Shown piece by piece: positions 18,701-32,060 of a stretch of 64,000 nt of DNA. Position 1 is the stretch's first letter; each line of letters starts with the position of its first letter. The notes beneath the pieces are model-generated. The model searched no databases. It was not told where the DNA came from and saw nothing but the letters and a program-made list of their open reading frames with translations. This DNA is from Lactarius indigo (Eukaryota; Basidiomycota; Agaricomycetes; Russulales; Russulaceae), in assembly GCA_025766275.1 (NCBI GenBank), contig JAFKAC010000026.1, positions 186,001 through 250,000 on the forward strand, written 5' to 3'. A program made the position numbers and the translations under genes.

Positions 18701-20530
18701 TCCCATCGGCGCTACCTAAGTCCCCATCGAAGGACGCGGATTTCGACCTCGAATCCGCATTTAAAGGTCGCTAACCTTTGCGACTGGAGAACGTCCTTGA
18801 CGTTTCATCAAATAAAAACCACTTTATTTCTTAGGGACTTCGAGACAACGCCGGTGGTGCATACATATGTAACCACAGCCGCAGACTGCGAACGCCAACC
18901 ACTAAAGGCAGAAGGCGAGTTGCCATCCGACCTACCAAAGCGGAGACATCCGCTACGTTAACGTTCCGAGCTGGGAAACCTGGCATACGTCGGACACGTT
19001 AGCTATAGCAGTTTACAGAAACTATAGGATGAACTTGTCGATCGTTTCCGCATAGACACGTGAACCTTCAAACCTGATTGCGTCGCGTGCACGAAGGCAA
19101 GGTTTTGCCAAGGAAACCTATAACGAGAATAGTCTACGAAACGTCATCTGGCGAACTTACCTACGGGATATCCCCTCTTCTTGCTATTCGCCGACAACGC
19201 TGCCTAAGCGTGGGAAGTCAAAGACTACTCGACGCACCTTGGAGTGGGTGGAAATCCCTGCGTGCGACACGCACGGACAGAGGGAAAGAGTACATAATAT
19301 GCTGCTTTGAAAACTTGAGGCCTGCCCGAAAGGCGGACGCTGAGGCCAACATGGTCCAGCCAAAAACATTGTCAGCACCGTAATGCGTAAACGCGTAATG
19401 AACTTACCTCTTCAAATTTCCGTTTTCCGTTTTCTGATTCCATCTCTTCGCCCGACCCGATCGTTGTGATCACGCCGAATCCACAGTGCGAGGGGGAGTT
19501 GGAGAAACCCTCGGAGAACACCCCGTCCACGGCATACCACATACCGTACGATTAGCGTCCCATACGATGCACAGCCTGGGCACGATGCCCGGGCCATATC
19601 CAGGGCAACGGCATGGAGAGGAAGACAGAAACTTACCAGTCATACACCACGCAAAATACGGCATATTCGCGCGGACGATCCCCTTCATCTTCCGATACAG
19701 AAGGCAAAGCCGCGCATCTGACAGAGACGCTCGGGGACGAGCATTTCCTGAGCGGACTGACAATAGTCAGCTACCGTGTCTGCCAGCGCGAGATAGATGG
19801 CGACAAGCTAGCATCGCGCTGAGCGGAGAGTTGCATACCTCATGGACTTCGACATTTGTCGACCTGAGGAATGTCACCCCTAATTTGTATTGCACACGCT
19901 GCCAGATCCCATGAATATCACGGGAGCATCGATGAGGGCGAGAAACTCACTCAATGAGAGCCGCGCGCAACATCCTCGTCGCGCGTGTATAGCCCCTACA
20001 ACTTAGTATGGGAGACAATGTCCACTGATGTGGGCAATATCCCGGCGCGAAGGCCTGTCGTGGGCTACGCAGATTCATGCGACGGCCCTATGGATCGCGA
20101 GCATTTCGTGCGAATAGCGCAACTGTCAACCACAGGTCAACAGCACCACGAATCGCGCATACATTACCTATCGCTTGATACGAGCGATAATAAATTCAGG
20201 CACGAGCGCAGACAGATCCAATTGGACGACGTACCGTGACCAAATGCTGAGAGTCGCTAGATAAGCCAGAACGCTGGCAAGACGCACGACCCGACATCAT
20301 AGACGTGGTGATGGTATGACCAGCAGTGAAGACTATATGCAGCGAAGTGGAAGGCCTTGTTCAGTGCAACAGGGTTGAGGTTGCAGTCGTCAATGTTCAT
20401 TTGATGCGAGGCATTGTTGTTCTTCGGCCCTTTACACCTACTACACACAAGGCTTCATGAGTGTCCTTATCCGCGGGAATGAAGGGGTCCCCTGAGGGCT
20501 TTATCGCACCACAACTCAAGAAACATGCAC
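18701..20530 (+). pseudogene. Heavily decayed copia-like pol remnant
   Basis: No long frame survives. Scattered pieces in different frames recall copia pol in the right order: a CVACTKAR-like GAG-pre-integrase knuckle near 19080, GELTYG near 19150 (start of the integrase core), GYADS near 20060 (RNase H-like), and a basic tail near 20500. Multiple stops and frameshifts separate them. The remnant is much older than Copia-1 to Copia-3. The assignment rests on short motifs only. Confidence 0.35.
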
Positions 20531-21604
20531 CTAATGCAAACAGACTGTAAGTTAGCAAGAGACATGACATGCAAAGAGAGGAAGCGGTCGATAACGCTCA
20601 CAGTAAGGTAGACTGTCTCGGAGAGGCGGAAACGCATCTAACCGTCGTAGCACCTTCAGCATCCAGGTCTTCTCATTCGGTATCATTGGGAACGGTTGAC
20701 GAAGAAAGATGAGGGCAAGGAAGAGAAGGAAAGCGAAGGACGAGCCCGAGCATGTATGCGGCCTCGTTGTCCGACATGTCCGACATTGTAATTCAAGTTG
20801 AGATCCCTTTGTCCGACTGTCTGACCGTGGGATTTTCCGAATGTCCGACTGTCCGACAGTAGGGTTGCCAGGCATAAATATATACGAAAATACGAAAAAA
20901 TTAGACACTGCCCCACTTCATGATATCTTAGACCGTCATCACAATGAAAAGAGAGAGGAGGATGGATGAGCTGGGATGGACCCGCCAACATGCGCACGGG
21001 AAGAAAGAGGATAGGGGGAGGCTCAAACGTGAGAGGCACTCGGCAAAACGTGGTGTCGACAAAGCGCAAGAGCGCGGCGCCGACGTACTAGTAGCGTCCG
21101 CAGGTGACGAGGTAAGTTAGTTCACCGAATCTTGGCTGGTGATAGTCGATTGTTGGCCAATATAGTGCATGCGAGCAACACCAAGCGCCACTGCTGTCAC
21201 CAACCATCCCGCCGATCGCCCGAGATGCTCGTCGTGCCGTTTCATACTAATAAATCACTCCCATGCTTGTTTCCGTGACGTTGTTTCATCAAGTCTGCCT
21301 GACTATTAAATTACCCTCATTTGTATGATTTGATCTCATAATATCTTCTCCGTATGGTTTTGTGTGAATTTCGAGTCTCTCGCCTGCCCGCATTCAGCCC
21401 TAAGCCGTCTTCCACAATCCCGAGCCAATTTTGTCATGTCAAAATCTACGTTTATGTCTACGATTCCCCTTGGGACGATCTCGTATACTCTCGCAACACT
21501 ATCTACACTCACTTCTACCAACTCTGCCTTGATGTGTATCTGCGTGTTCTCGTTTGTCAACTATTGTGTATTTGGCGTCCAGAATTATTCCTGTATGCCA
21601 GTCA
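20531..21604. other. Intergenic stretch; part of a short repeat family
   Basis: I see no gene that I can support. The block 20766-20858, rich in GTCCGAC, is related to the inverted-repeat element at 31790-31878. A short plus-strand ORF near 21436 (MSKSTFMSTIPL start) is hydrophobic but has no further support. Confidence 0.5.
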
Positions 21605-24600
21605 TTATTCACGAAATGACTGGCTGGAAAGGAGACAAGCACATACCCGATCAAGAGGTAACACATGAACGCATGGTTTGGGTATTTCCGGAGAACTGTA
21701 TGGCGTGTGTGCGAAGTGACATAGTACCTCATCGAGCACGCACACCACTTCGTCTCCGCATTCTTCGTAAACCAACTGGCCTGCTGCAAACAAAAAAATT
21801 TGATAAGGATCAAACTTTAAGTCCAGCGTGTTTAAGGGGAGGTATGGTTTGATGGTAAAGAAAGGACCGTGCATCTCCTCTTCGATCTGAAGATGAAAGA
21901 TCATCTGGATAGATCCTGCTGACCAGGACTTGTCGCTTTCCGCCTTTCTTTTGAACACGACGTAGCTGTTGCCGAGGGAATTTTTTGCGATGGAGAACTG
22001 CATTCCGCGGGAGGTTAGGGAATCCTGCGAAAAGCACATCTGTGGGTAGTGCTTCGCAGCTATCCCTCCCAGAGCGCCCTTCGCAAGTCTCTCTTTGATC
22101 CACCTCGGGAGTGGTACCTCTTTCGATCTTTCAAGCACCGAAAAACTTTCGTCAGCACTCGGAGAGAAAGCCCACAGATCGTTCCAGAAGGTCCCACGTG
22201 TGTCGCCATCAAGTGCCTTTGAAAAGGCTAGCTGGAGATCACTGAGAATGGGTGGTAGAGTCGTGCTTTGCATAAGGACCCTAATGTCTTGTGACATGCA
22301 AAACCGCGTCAACAAAGTCTGTTCTAACTCGCCTGGCCAAGCACACAGTGAGGTTAGAGATGCTAGCACAATGACTCGGAGTGGTAACCGCTCACCGAAC
22401 TTGTTGCTCGTCTTGATAAATTTTAACCATCGCAAGCAACGTTCGAAAACAAAACACACCCAAGCATGCGGTGGCCCAAAGTTCTCGAATAGCCGAGGCA
22501 GGTGTAACGAAAGGTGATGATTCGGGGTTAAGGCGCTGTACACATAGAGCTTCTTCGTGGTCTCCAAATACCGATGCATGTGCTTTTGAAATTGTTCGAT
22601 GCGATCGGGTGTTGTCTTTCGCATCATCGCAAGTTTGCAGGCCGTCACCAGATCCATGAAATTATCGAGCATTTGATAGTGGCGATCGTTTGGAGATTTC
22701 AAACCCCAGAGACGCACAAGGGTGACTACAAGGTTAACAGTGCAAGCAGTGCGCCACTGGTCCGCACTGAGCTTTCCATGTCTTCCATCACCTAGCCTCG
22801 GTGGCGCACGACCGATCCAAGAAGGTAGAGTTGTCTTAGACATATCGACCCAGACTTCTGCCAGAGTCCGTCGCCCGAGGACCACGTGTTCTTTCCGACT
22901 TGACTTTGGACGGGCGCGTTTTTGTCGAACATCTTTGACGTCCCCATCTAGACTGATTTCTTCCGCACTAGTACGGTCATCGGTTGCGTCGGATATCTCG
23001 GTAGTGGTGCCAGAAAAGTACATAGGCTCAGATTTGTCTCCGAAAAAATCTTCTTTGAGTACGTCAGAGCCCTGATCTGAGCCCTCCAAATACTCCTCAT
23101 CGACGTGAGATCCATGGCCGACGTTCCATGCAGTGCTAAAGCGAGGTGCCACAAATCCCCGGTTTTCCAAGTCACGTTTTGAAGCGCCATTGTGAGTTTC
23201 ACTACTAGCCGGGTATGAGGCCACTGAGGTCGCCATGTCGGCGCGACTTGATACCCCCTCGGGTAGATTGGTGCTTGCTCCGATTCTTGGTCGAGCGCCA
23301 CTCTGGTGCTACAAATAACTCACGATGAGCCTCTAAAGAAGCATCACAGGTGAAGCTCGCGACGTACCATGTCCCACAACATCCTTTCTAAAACTGGCTT
23401 GTTCATAGCCAAAAGGTCGTCTAAATTGCTAGGTGAAGGAGGAATATCCAATTCTAGGAGGAGAGCCACAATTACGCCTTTCCGTAATGGCCTTATCTTT
23501 GAAAGTGATTTGGCTGATGTGTACTTAGCCCGTCCGTCCTGAAGCTCAATGTCGGTCGCCAGCTTGACGCGTCTGCCAGTGGGCTTTGGTGTGCTGGTCG
23601 AAGCATTCATGTCACTGGATGGGGACGCTAGGGTGTGGTTCGCTACATTATGAATGGTGCTTGCGAGGGGCCATCCACGCGTTGTACGCTTGAAATGAAA
23701 AATGACATATTGAGACATATGAAGCAACGTATGTAGCTAGACTCACGTGGTGTAGCAAGCGCTCAACGAGCTGCTCTTTCCTTTTTCGAGAGTAACGAAT
23801 CGTTTTTGTATCGCTACACAGCCTGCGGAGAACGTTGTATGGAAGTGCCGAGACTTCCTTGTCGGAACCATATTTCAGGATACGCTCGCCATTATCCACT
23901 TCATCTTGCGTGACAAAGAAGCTCTTCCCATCCGGTTTCACATGGGAGTCGTCGTCTTCTAGAAGAAAATCCATACCCCATACTTCTCTGCAGTGTCTCT
24001 GTAAATCTCCAAGCAAGAGTGAATGCATGCAATCTAGAACGACGAAGGTGGTAGGGTCCCAGTATGGAAGGCGAAGGAGTTCACTCCATCGTACACCATT
24101 TTGGCGATAGAGTCTCAGTCGCTCGGCAGTGGTCGTCGCACTCTTCCAAGCAGACGCGGATTGCTGGTGTTCCTTCCACGTGCGTATAGGCCAGGAGTTT
24201 ACTTCCAGGTTGTCTATTTGGTGGAAAGGGAGTTTGCAAAACGAGCAGAAGTGCGAAGAAGAGTGCGAGGCAAAACCTGAAATTTGGCGCGCAGCGGGTA
24301 AGTCGCAGACTACCGGAATAAGGGCAGCGCGGCATAGGCGACCCTCAAAATAACGCGCTGTGCGTTTCACGAAGACACCAGGCTCCCAGAAGCGCAAAAG
24401 GTCATCCACCAGAGGACCTAGAACATGGTTAATCTGCTCCAATGAAGGCTCCCTAGGACCCGGTATAATGCCGACCAGAAACATGTTTTCGACTCGATAG
24501 CGGATATCCACTGGAAGATTTAGAAGGACCATGTAGATCGCACATACGCTGACCTTCTTTCCCGCTTCTTTCATGATAAAAGGGTTGAAGCCATCCATGC

Positions 24601-26020
24601 AAAGACTGAAGACATACCGGCCTTCTCGGCCACCGGGTTGAATAAATGGCTCGCCATCGGGCCCTTTGAACTCTTTGAAAATTTTCCCATCCCATATATC
24701 TTTGAGTTCTGCATCCATGTTTTTGGAGTTGGTGAAGACGTTGCGATCTGCATGTGCTTCAACATCTGGTCGACTAAGCATATTGGCCAACCAGGCTTTC
24801 ATGTCGTTGTATAGGAACTTTCGGGTGGGATATATCTTGGATGCGCCGCGGATAACCCTTCGGGTGTACAGGACTGTGTTACAAATCTCTGAATCTGGCG
24901 TAGGTTGGTATGTGCACCGATCCGGAGAATCCTGGGAATCGGGATAAAGCTTGTAGCATTCTGAGCAGCAAATAAACGACTGGGTGCGGGGATGGAGCTT
25001 CAATATGTCAACGACCCTTCGTATATCCAGCGGGATGGAAGAGATGACCGAGTGGAGTTCGGAGGGTGATAAAATTTGAGAGAGACAGAGATTGAGTACA
25101 ACCCTAAAGACCGTAGCGAGGAATTCACAGCGCATGATGGAGAGATTCATGACAAGGTAGCATATTGCGATTCCTAGGCAACAGCAAAGTATTATAGGGT
25201 CGGATTGTAAATTCCCGCAGAGAAATTTTCCTGGAGGGCGGTTCAGCACCTCTCTCGTCGGATGCACGGAAAGGAGACTGACCACCGTCGACAATGGAAC
25301 ACTGATTATCAATCGCGTAGAGGGGAACAGGTACCTGGGAGTGTGTCGCCGCTAGCTGGCGGGACCACTCCTCTCTTCTAGCAGCGTGAAGTTCCTCGGT
25401 TGCGAGAGTGATTTCTTCAATCAACTTCTGTTGCGTGTGTGACCGAGGGCCCTTCGTTATCCTGAGGGGTCCCCTCAATGCAGAAATAGAATTTTGTAGC
25501 CAATCCTCGTACTCGATCATGGCTTGATTAATTGTTGCGTCCGGGCATAGCACCAAGTCTTCTGCCAATACCCGCCTCATCGACATGCTGGTAGTCGGCG
25601 TAGAAGCGAAAACCAAACCCCTAGAGGGTATTGTATGGTAGGCCATTCGCCTGCGAGAGAGCTCTGACTGTATTTCCTGGATTGGGTCTTGGTTGACCAT
25701 ATAAAGTCGGCAGGTTGTGAGCCACGGCATTGCAATAATAGGTGAGTCGCACCTTCTGGCGAGAGCTGAGCTGTGTCTCTCGAAGCTGATTTCTGTTCGG
25801 ATTTGGGAATAGGAGAATGGCCCTGCGAACGAGAGCCCGCTTGAGTTGAGGCATCATTGTCGACCGCGGCAACGCCATAAGACTGCTTGATTCTCGCCAA
25901 ACGGCGATGTTCGAAAAGTTCGTTTCTCCCAAGAATACGGCCCTGAACAAAGAGGCCTGTAACAGGGTCCATCACATTGTGTCCACGACATTTTTCACAG
26001 GAACAGATATTCTTCGACAT
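21605..26020 (-). CDS. Tnp2-like (CACTA/EnSpm superfamily) transposase, multi-exon
   Basis: The minus strand carries a series of long frames: about 26020-25577, 25730-25125, 25312-23648, 23727-23344 and 23236-21605. I propose a start at 26020, MSKNICSCEKCRGH, a CxxC-rich N-terminus usual for this family. The middle frame has DGFNPF, CDLPAARQISGFASHSS, a CSFC zinc pair and LDCMHSLLLGDLQRH, all typical of Transposase_21/Tnp2 in mushrooms. The last frame has KLSADQWRTACTVNLVVTL and further C-terminal motifs. One GT-AG intron between the third and fourth frames is clear; the other junctions do not all close in phase, so small lesions are possible. The product would cut and paste elements with CACTA-type ends. 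No terminal inverted repeats were found, so it may be a stranded or domesticated copy. Confidence 0.75.
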
Positions 26021-29000
26021 GGGTAAGAATCCGTGAACACTGGGACCGAAATTGGAGAAAGGAGGGCCAGGTCTGAGCAGTAGGAAGGCAAGATCGGTGA
26101 GATCTGGCGAGACCCCGATGTCTAACTTACCACCGTCGCGCGCGATCACTAGTCACTGCACAATCTGTCACTCCCATTTCATATCTTTGTTGATTTCAGC
26201 CCCACGGTAGCAAGAGTTCGAGAGGCACATTTGTAGGCTCGCGGATCCTCGCATGGCCTAACGACCAAACGCTCCGCTAAACATATTTACTATACTATAA
26301 CTCACAAAGGATCCCATTATGGGTGCAGTGGTATCGACAAGTTGGCGGAGGGCCCTTTGGGCCCACTGGCAATCCTAGTCATATGAAAAGGTGAACTGAT
26401 AGCGGCGTAATTTTGTGTATACAATGATCCGCATATCTATTAGAGTGCATAAAATGACTATGAACAAGTCCGCTTACCATCAAAAAAATTCTGGTCAGGA
26501 TGTGCGGCATGTAGGCTGAGTTGACAAGCGCCGCCCTGCTCATCGTTATTATCGGAGGCGCCCATATGGCTTTCGGCTCACGTTGGGGGGCACCCCCATC
26601 GGTCTTACCCTGGTTAGGGTTGCTCTCAGCCTGCAACTCGCACTGATGAATTAATGGTGTGGGTGACTCGGCGAAGTTGTCATCGGCACCATTCTTGAGC
26701 TTGAAGCGGAAAACGTCGTGGTTGGTGGGGAGCGAGCCGGGCTGCGGCTCGATAGCGACAGCAGACGCAACATCGGCTGTAAGCGCGCTGATCAAGGTCA
26801 GAAATATAAACCCGTTTGCAGTCACACGCACAGGTACCTTTAAGTGTGGGGCGAGCAGCTTCGGCTGTGTATACTCCGTCCATTGGACCTGTCGACGTCG
26901 CTGATACCCCAGGAGAACTTGGAACTCTCGTCACTCAGCTCTCACAGCGGATCTCTGACTTCTGTCACAGGGCCTACCTGTGTACGCTCTAGATCTCCAA
27001 GGACACGCAGAAAATAACCTGATAACAACTCACCGAGCCAAGCGACAATTAGATCCTCCAGGGAACTTCGGAGTACTCGAACAGCGCAGCATCTGAGTTC
27101 CCGGTTGCGAGGTGCGCGATGTTCTGGACGGTACGACATGCTGCCTTTCAGTTCTTCATGTCGGCAACGGTAAATACAATTGGATATGTGGTATTGGCGA
27201 GTTGCAGGGCGGGCTTCACGGAGATGGAGCTGCCTGATGTGACGCACCCCGGTGCGGTGTGCGTGGTGGTGAGGAGATGGGTGTATGGCTGGTGGCACGG
27301 ATCTTGGGCAGAGGGAGTTGGGTGAGTGTCAAGAGAGAGAGAAGTGACAAAGTACGCACCACTGGAGTCCGTGTGCCAAGGCTAGAGCTGTAGCACATAG
27401 GAAGGGGGGAGGATGCGAAAGAGAAGGGAGCGTGTCTGGCAGCGCACCACTTTCTGGGTGGAAGTTGGTATCGAAAAGCATTGTAGGGTAGCTACGGACA
27501 CCACCAAGAGACGACCCATTCGCCGCAGCGTGCGTGGGCGTGCGTTCGTGTGACGTTAGATGGAGAAAGCTGGAGCACATTTTGAGTAGGCGGTGATCAT
27601 CAGGGAGAAAGCCCAAACCTGGCAGCCGCAGCCGCGGTCCGGACACATAGTTGACGATACACGGCGGGTGCGAAAAGAGGTCATTAATGACCAGTGAATT
27701 CGGGCTTGCCTCGAGGTCAGGAGGCGACAATAATTACATTCATTTTGAGGCTCACATAGGGGCTTTTAACTAACCAGCGCTTCAGCAACAGCTGCACCCG
27801 TTTTGTCAGCGTGACCTGCAAAAAAAAAAACTACAAAAGAGGGTCAGCCACGGAACCCGCTATGCTTATTCGGGAGAAACGAGACAAAAATAAATGGAAG
27901 GAGGACACGCACGGGGGATTGCACGCGAAGCCGTTGGAAGTGGGTCCGGTCGATGACGGGTGGTACCATGACGTAGGTAGGGCCCCCACGCGGCACGTCG
28001 TGTATAGTAGACCACAGAACTACAGAGGGAGCGTTCGTGAGCGGCGCAGCACCAGGCGCTAGTAGGGGGTTAGCTGGGGCACTGGGATGAGGGTGGGGGC
28101 TGGTCCATCGCGTAGGAGCACGTACGCAAGTGCACGAGGCGGAGTCATGCCTGGCTCAACTGCACCAAAATGATCACATGCGCAACTGTCCAGGGCTAAG
28201 GAAGTAGAGAAAGTGGGCATGACACAGGAGATTCTCAAGGGAAAACGACGTTGAAAAATCCCAGCGAAAGAAATAATGAAGGGAAAACGGTGTCGGCAGT
28301 TCAAGGTTCCCCATAACTGGTCTTACTCCGCTCCCGTCACGGTCCCAGGAGCCACGTGCTGTGCTTACTGCAGTCACGGGAACGTTACAGTGACACGGAC
28401 ACCGGGAAGTACAGTAAGACAGAGACAGAATCATGATGCCATTTGCCAAAATCAAGCAAATCTCATTACCGTAGATAAAGCAAGCATGTACTGTAGGTAA
28501 ATACTAAAATTAGACATCGCACCGCACCCTTGCACATAGTACTAGAAACTGGCGTCAAGGGTGTGACCCAGTGACGTCGAGAAACACCAACATGAGGTCG
28601 GCTTGGAGGTCGGTCAACAGGAATAGAACCCAAGTCTGTTGGGGAAGGTTTCCGAGTCGGGAGCGCACATGTAATACAAAAGTCAAATGACACGAGGCAA
28701 AGAAGCGTCTTTGGGCTGGTAATTATAAGTAGTCGGCCGAGCGATATCACAAAGGCAAGATGTCGGCTAGAACGATTGTCCGATGTCGGACAGTCGAGGG
28801 AGACAGTGCCAGTGGCAGGGGCGATGCTTGATGTCTCTTGTGTGCACTTAGCCCGAAATGGGTCCTCACAGCTCCTTGAATGGTGCCTACCTTGAAGGGA
28901 ACAATCAGCGAGATGAATCATTTGGGCGTTGTATAATGAGGTCGGCTATCGTGTCATCGAACAGTCAATGTGGTCACGGTGGCGACGCGAGTTCGGCAAG

Positions 29001-29800
29001 ACGGGCCCGTAGTGTTGGCCGACGTGAAGTCATGTGGGTGGAGCAGCGACGGCGAGCGCGGAAAGACAGGGCTAGCCGGCTGGGCACAGGCCCAGGTGGT
29101 CGTGTTGTGAGGCGAAGCCAATAACCCGGGCAGGGGTGGCGGCGGCAATAACTCAGCTGGTATATCATGAGGCCTCGGAGAGCACCTTAGAGAGCATAGT
29201 CGATAAGAGCAGCAACGTGATTGAAGGCGAGGGCGAGGGCCGCGGCAAGCAGAGGCGACGCCAGTGGTTGTGCAGAGGCGACAGAGTCTGCGTCGGGACA
29301 GATGGTACAACAAGACGGTGAAGGAATTCATTGGCAGTGGTGTGACGGCGAGGGCAAACATTATGGCCACCCACAATGGCGGGGATGTACTGCAGTGAGT
29401 TCGGGGAGTATAATGAGCTGTCCTCGAGGCAAAGCCCAACACAGCGGTACCCAGTAACAAAGGCGGGCGCAGCAACATCAGCAGCTGGTGGTAGTCCTCA
29501 TGTGCACCCGTTCTTTGCAGCACTTAACTACCAACCTAAGTCACGATCTCACCAAGGGCCTCACGAAATCCTGTACCTAGGCAAGGCTGATCGCATACGA
29601 GGACTTTCTTTTTTTGGAGTCAGCGCGTTCACCAGTATGACAACGATGACAAAGAATTCATAACATCGATATGCGCATCAATATTTCTTCTAAGGTATTA
29701 GTGTATTGAAACTCAAAAATCAGATAGTAGACTATTTATTGAACAAAAAATTAATCCCGAGCTTCTTCCGTAGCTATTGGACGATGATGGCAGCAGTAAC
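26021..29800. other. Long stretch without a supported gene
   Basis: Only short, mutually overlapping ORFs occur, none with recognisable domains. A minus-strand frame at 26379-26831 begins with a hydrophobic segment but lacks an ATG. The palindrome GGGCCCTTTGGGCCC lies at about 26350, and 28784-28794 carries one terminal motif (TGTCGGACAGT) of the short element described at 31790. Confidence 0.5.
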
Positions 29801-30244
29801 CTATTCGCTCTCAGGGAGTAAGTCATCAACATGCGCATTGAACAAATTCATCAGAACTCGAAGGTTGTGAAAGCGGACCCGTAATTGTTCGTTTGTGGCC
29901 CTCAGCACTCCGATTAGAGAATGCAGTTCTCCGATTTCTTGAAGGGCGGTGCTAAGATCCTCCTTCACCTTGCTAAGTTCACTCATTGCTCCATCGGCTG
30001 CGGTGATCTCCATTCCGGGGTTGTCAAACTACAATATTATCAGTCAGACCCTGGGACAGTAACACGGTATCACTCACTTCATGGCTTGGTCCACTCTGCG
30101 CACCAGTACTGAGGATAGCATCCGTAGTCGGCCGCTTGGAAAGGCGATCGTCCTGGGCTTCAGAACCACTAAGCTTCCTTTTCTTTGGAGGGGATCAGCA
30201 AGAAACCTTATCGCATCAAATATGAGACACACCCTATCAGCCAT
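29801..30244 (-). CDS. Small coiled-coil protein, hypothetical (114 aa)
   Basis: Three-exon model: 30244-30233 (ATG, MADR), 30182-30078, and 30028-29801 (stop). The sum is 345 nt, an exact 115 codons. The second intron is a clear GTGAGT...TAG. The first has a GTGTGT donor and an unusual AAG acceptor, so the first exon is less certain. The protein starts MADRKRKLSGSE, with a KRK cluster that could be a nuclear signal. Residues about 50-105 have heptad-like spacing (LSKVKEDLSTALQEIGELH, then LIGVLRATNEQL). I do not recognise the family. A dimerising nuclear protein is possible but unproven. Confidence 0.45.
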
Positions 30245-30904
30245 ACGAAGAGGTCTGGGGGATGCGCTACGAGTGGCATGAGCACGGGGGAAATGCCTGA
30301 AGGCTAAGGTGGCGACAGGTGGCAAGTCGCTTGTCTCGTCCATTGAAACCTCAACAAATGACAATTAGTCTTTTAAAATGAGTGGGAATCATACACTCAC
30401 TTGGTCCTGTAACATGTGCCAGAATATAGGTCAAGCAACTGGCTGCACCGCGGACAAAGATGGACTGGATGGCCAGAGACGAGCAGAGTGTGGGTGGGGG
30501 GTTCTAGGGGAAAGTCAAGGGTGGCAAGGCCACTTAAATACATTACGGTGCTTTGTGTATGTTTTGATTGTTCAAAGGAATAGGATCTCTGCATGCGTCG
30601 CAGCAGGTGGCGGGTGGTAATTTTCATCGCGTTTGGGGTTATTTGGATTGAAAAGAAGGTTGGAGGTACGTACCCTCATCAAGCACGGGCTCGACAATGA
30701 TGGCAGCCATATCCGACAGCATGCTCTGCTGAAGGAGTAGTGGCTCCAGCTAGTACAGTGACACGCACAAGCTCGGCGTCGTCTGTGCCCGATGCAGAGT
30801 TGAAGTGGTGACAGTATGAGAACGGCACCGTTACCACCCCGGGCCATGATATCACAGGTGTAGCCCATATCAGACAGGGTCGGCGCGCCAAACAAGGCAG
30901 GAGG

Positions 30905-30908
30905 GTGT

Positions 30909-30939
<31 letters not shown>

Positions 30940-30942
30940 GGG
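30905..30942. repeat. (GT)n followed by a poly-G run
   Basis: About nine GT units are followed by about twenty G residues. It is a simple repeat; the poly-G length may be unreliable in assembly. Confidence 0.9.
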
Positions 30943-31789
30943 ACGCACCACGAGATGGGAAGATGCGCCCAAAAGACGCTGTGAGAAGGTGGTTCGGTGG
31001 GGGCGGGTTAAGCAAAGGGTAAAACAGTGAAGGCGGCTGGGTGGTTGAGTAAGTTATGTCGAAGACGGGATCAGACGTGCTCATACCGATGTGCGGTAAG
31101 GTGGTCATAGGGAGGTTGAGTGTGAGTGTATGACCCAAATTTTTCAATGGACCTATATAGGTTACGATGTTAAGAGACGGAATTGTGAGAGGAGAGGTAC
31201 TGCGTCGTTATCATGTCTTTTCCACGATGTGTGGTCCTTCTTGTGCACCTCTGCTACCCCCTAGTCCCAGGACGCCTCGCTCATCGCCTCTGCCATGGTG
31301 CCACGGTTGGCCATGTGGAATCCTGATTTGGCCGCCTCGTTGACGACTTGGCCGCTGTGTGTGTATGTGTTCAGCAGCCCGAGTTTATGATACCGACGAT
31401 AATGTGGAAACATACACGGCGTATGCAGTCATCGTGGTGAAGCCCGCGACCGCGTGGCGCTTCAGGTGCAAGAACATTGAGCGTAGCGTGCCAGTATTCC
31501 GGGAACGTCAGCTGAGAGCGAGAGCAGAGAAGGGCGACTCGGATGAGAGGACTCTGGAGAAGGTAAGTCGTGCAAGACGCAGGTGTGAGCGCATGTGAGA
31601 GTCGGCATCTGTACGGCCAAACCCAGTCAGAAGCCGAACTGGGTACCATTGCACCTCGGCCGTCGATCTCGTTGGCGGATGTCAACATGTCAACATTCGA
31701 GTAGCGGCTGGGGATCTTACTATAAAACACAGTAAGGTGAATACAGTGTGCTGCATGCGTCTAACTGCGGGATGGTGGGATATTCCCGT

Positions 31790-31878
31790 TGTCGGACAGT
31801 GGACTTCGAATTTCTTTGTCCGAATTTCTTTGTCCGACTATCCAACCGTGGGAAGTTTCTCCGTCCGACTGTCCGACA
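31790..31878. mobile_element. Short inverted-repeat (MITE-like) element, 89 bp
   Basis: It begins TGTCGGACAGT and ends ACTGTCCGACA, perfect 11-bp inverted ends. The right half (31828-31878) is clearly similar to 20807-20858, and one end motif recurs at 28784-28794. No coding sequence is present. No target duplication is obvious in the flanks, so the limits are provisional. Confidence 0.5.
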
Positions 31879-32060
31879 CTAAGTTAACAGCAGGACTGTC
31901 TATAAGACTGTCTATTACGGTAATGCTATTACGGCAATACGGACCTTTGTGCACTGCGTCCGTGTTGCGTGACGCATATGCGCACGCACACATAAGTTAC
32001 TCGATACTGTGTATTGAATTGTCCAATCATTACTGTAATATCAAAGTACATATGTTCTCT

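Larger units (their letters stand above)
30245..32060. other. Intergenic stretch with low-complexity and short-element DNA
   Basis: No gene can be supported. The stretch holds the GT/G run at 30905-30942 and the inverted-repeat element at 31790-31878. Confidence 0.5.

Noticed and set aside
18751..18775. GCGGATT...AATCCGC hairpin as a tRNA arm
   Set aside because: No acceptor, D or anticodon arm of a tRNA can be folded around it.
26379..26831. Minus-strand frame with a signal-peptide-like start
   Set aside because: It begins with GTG, has no ATG, and no clear exon structure or domain supports it.
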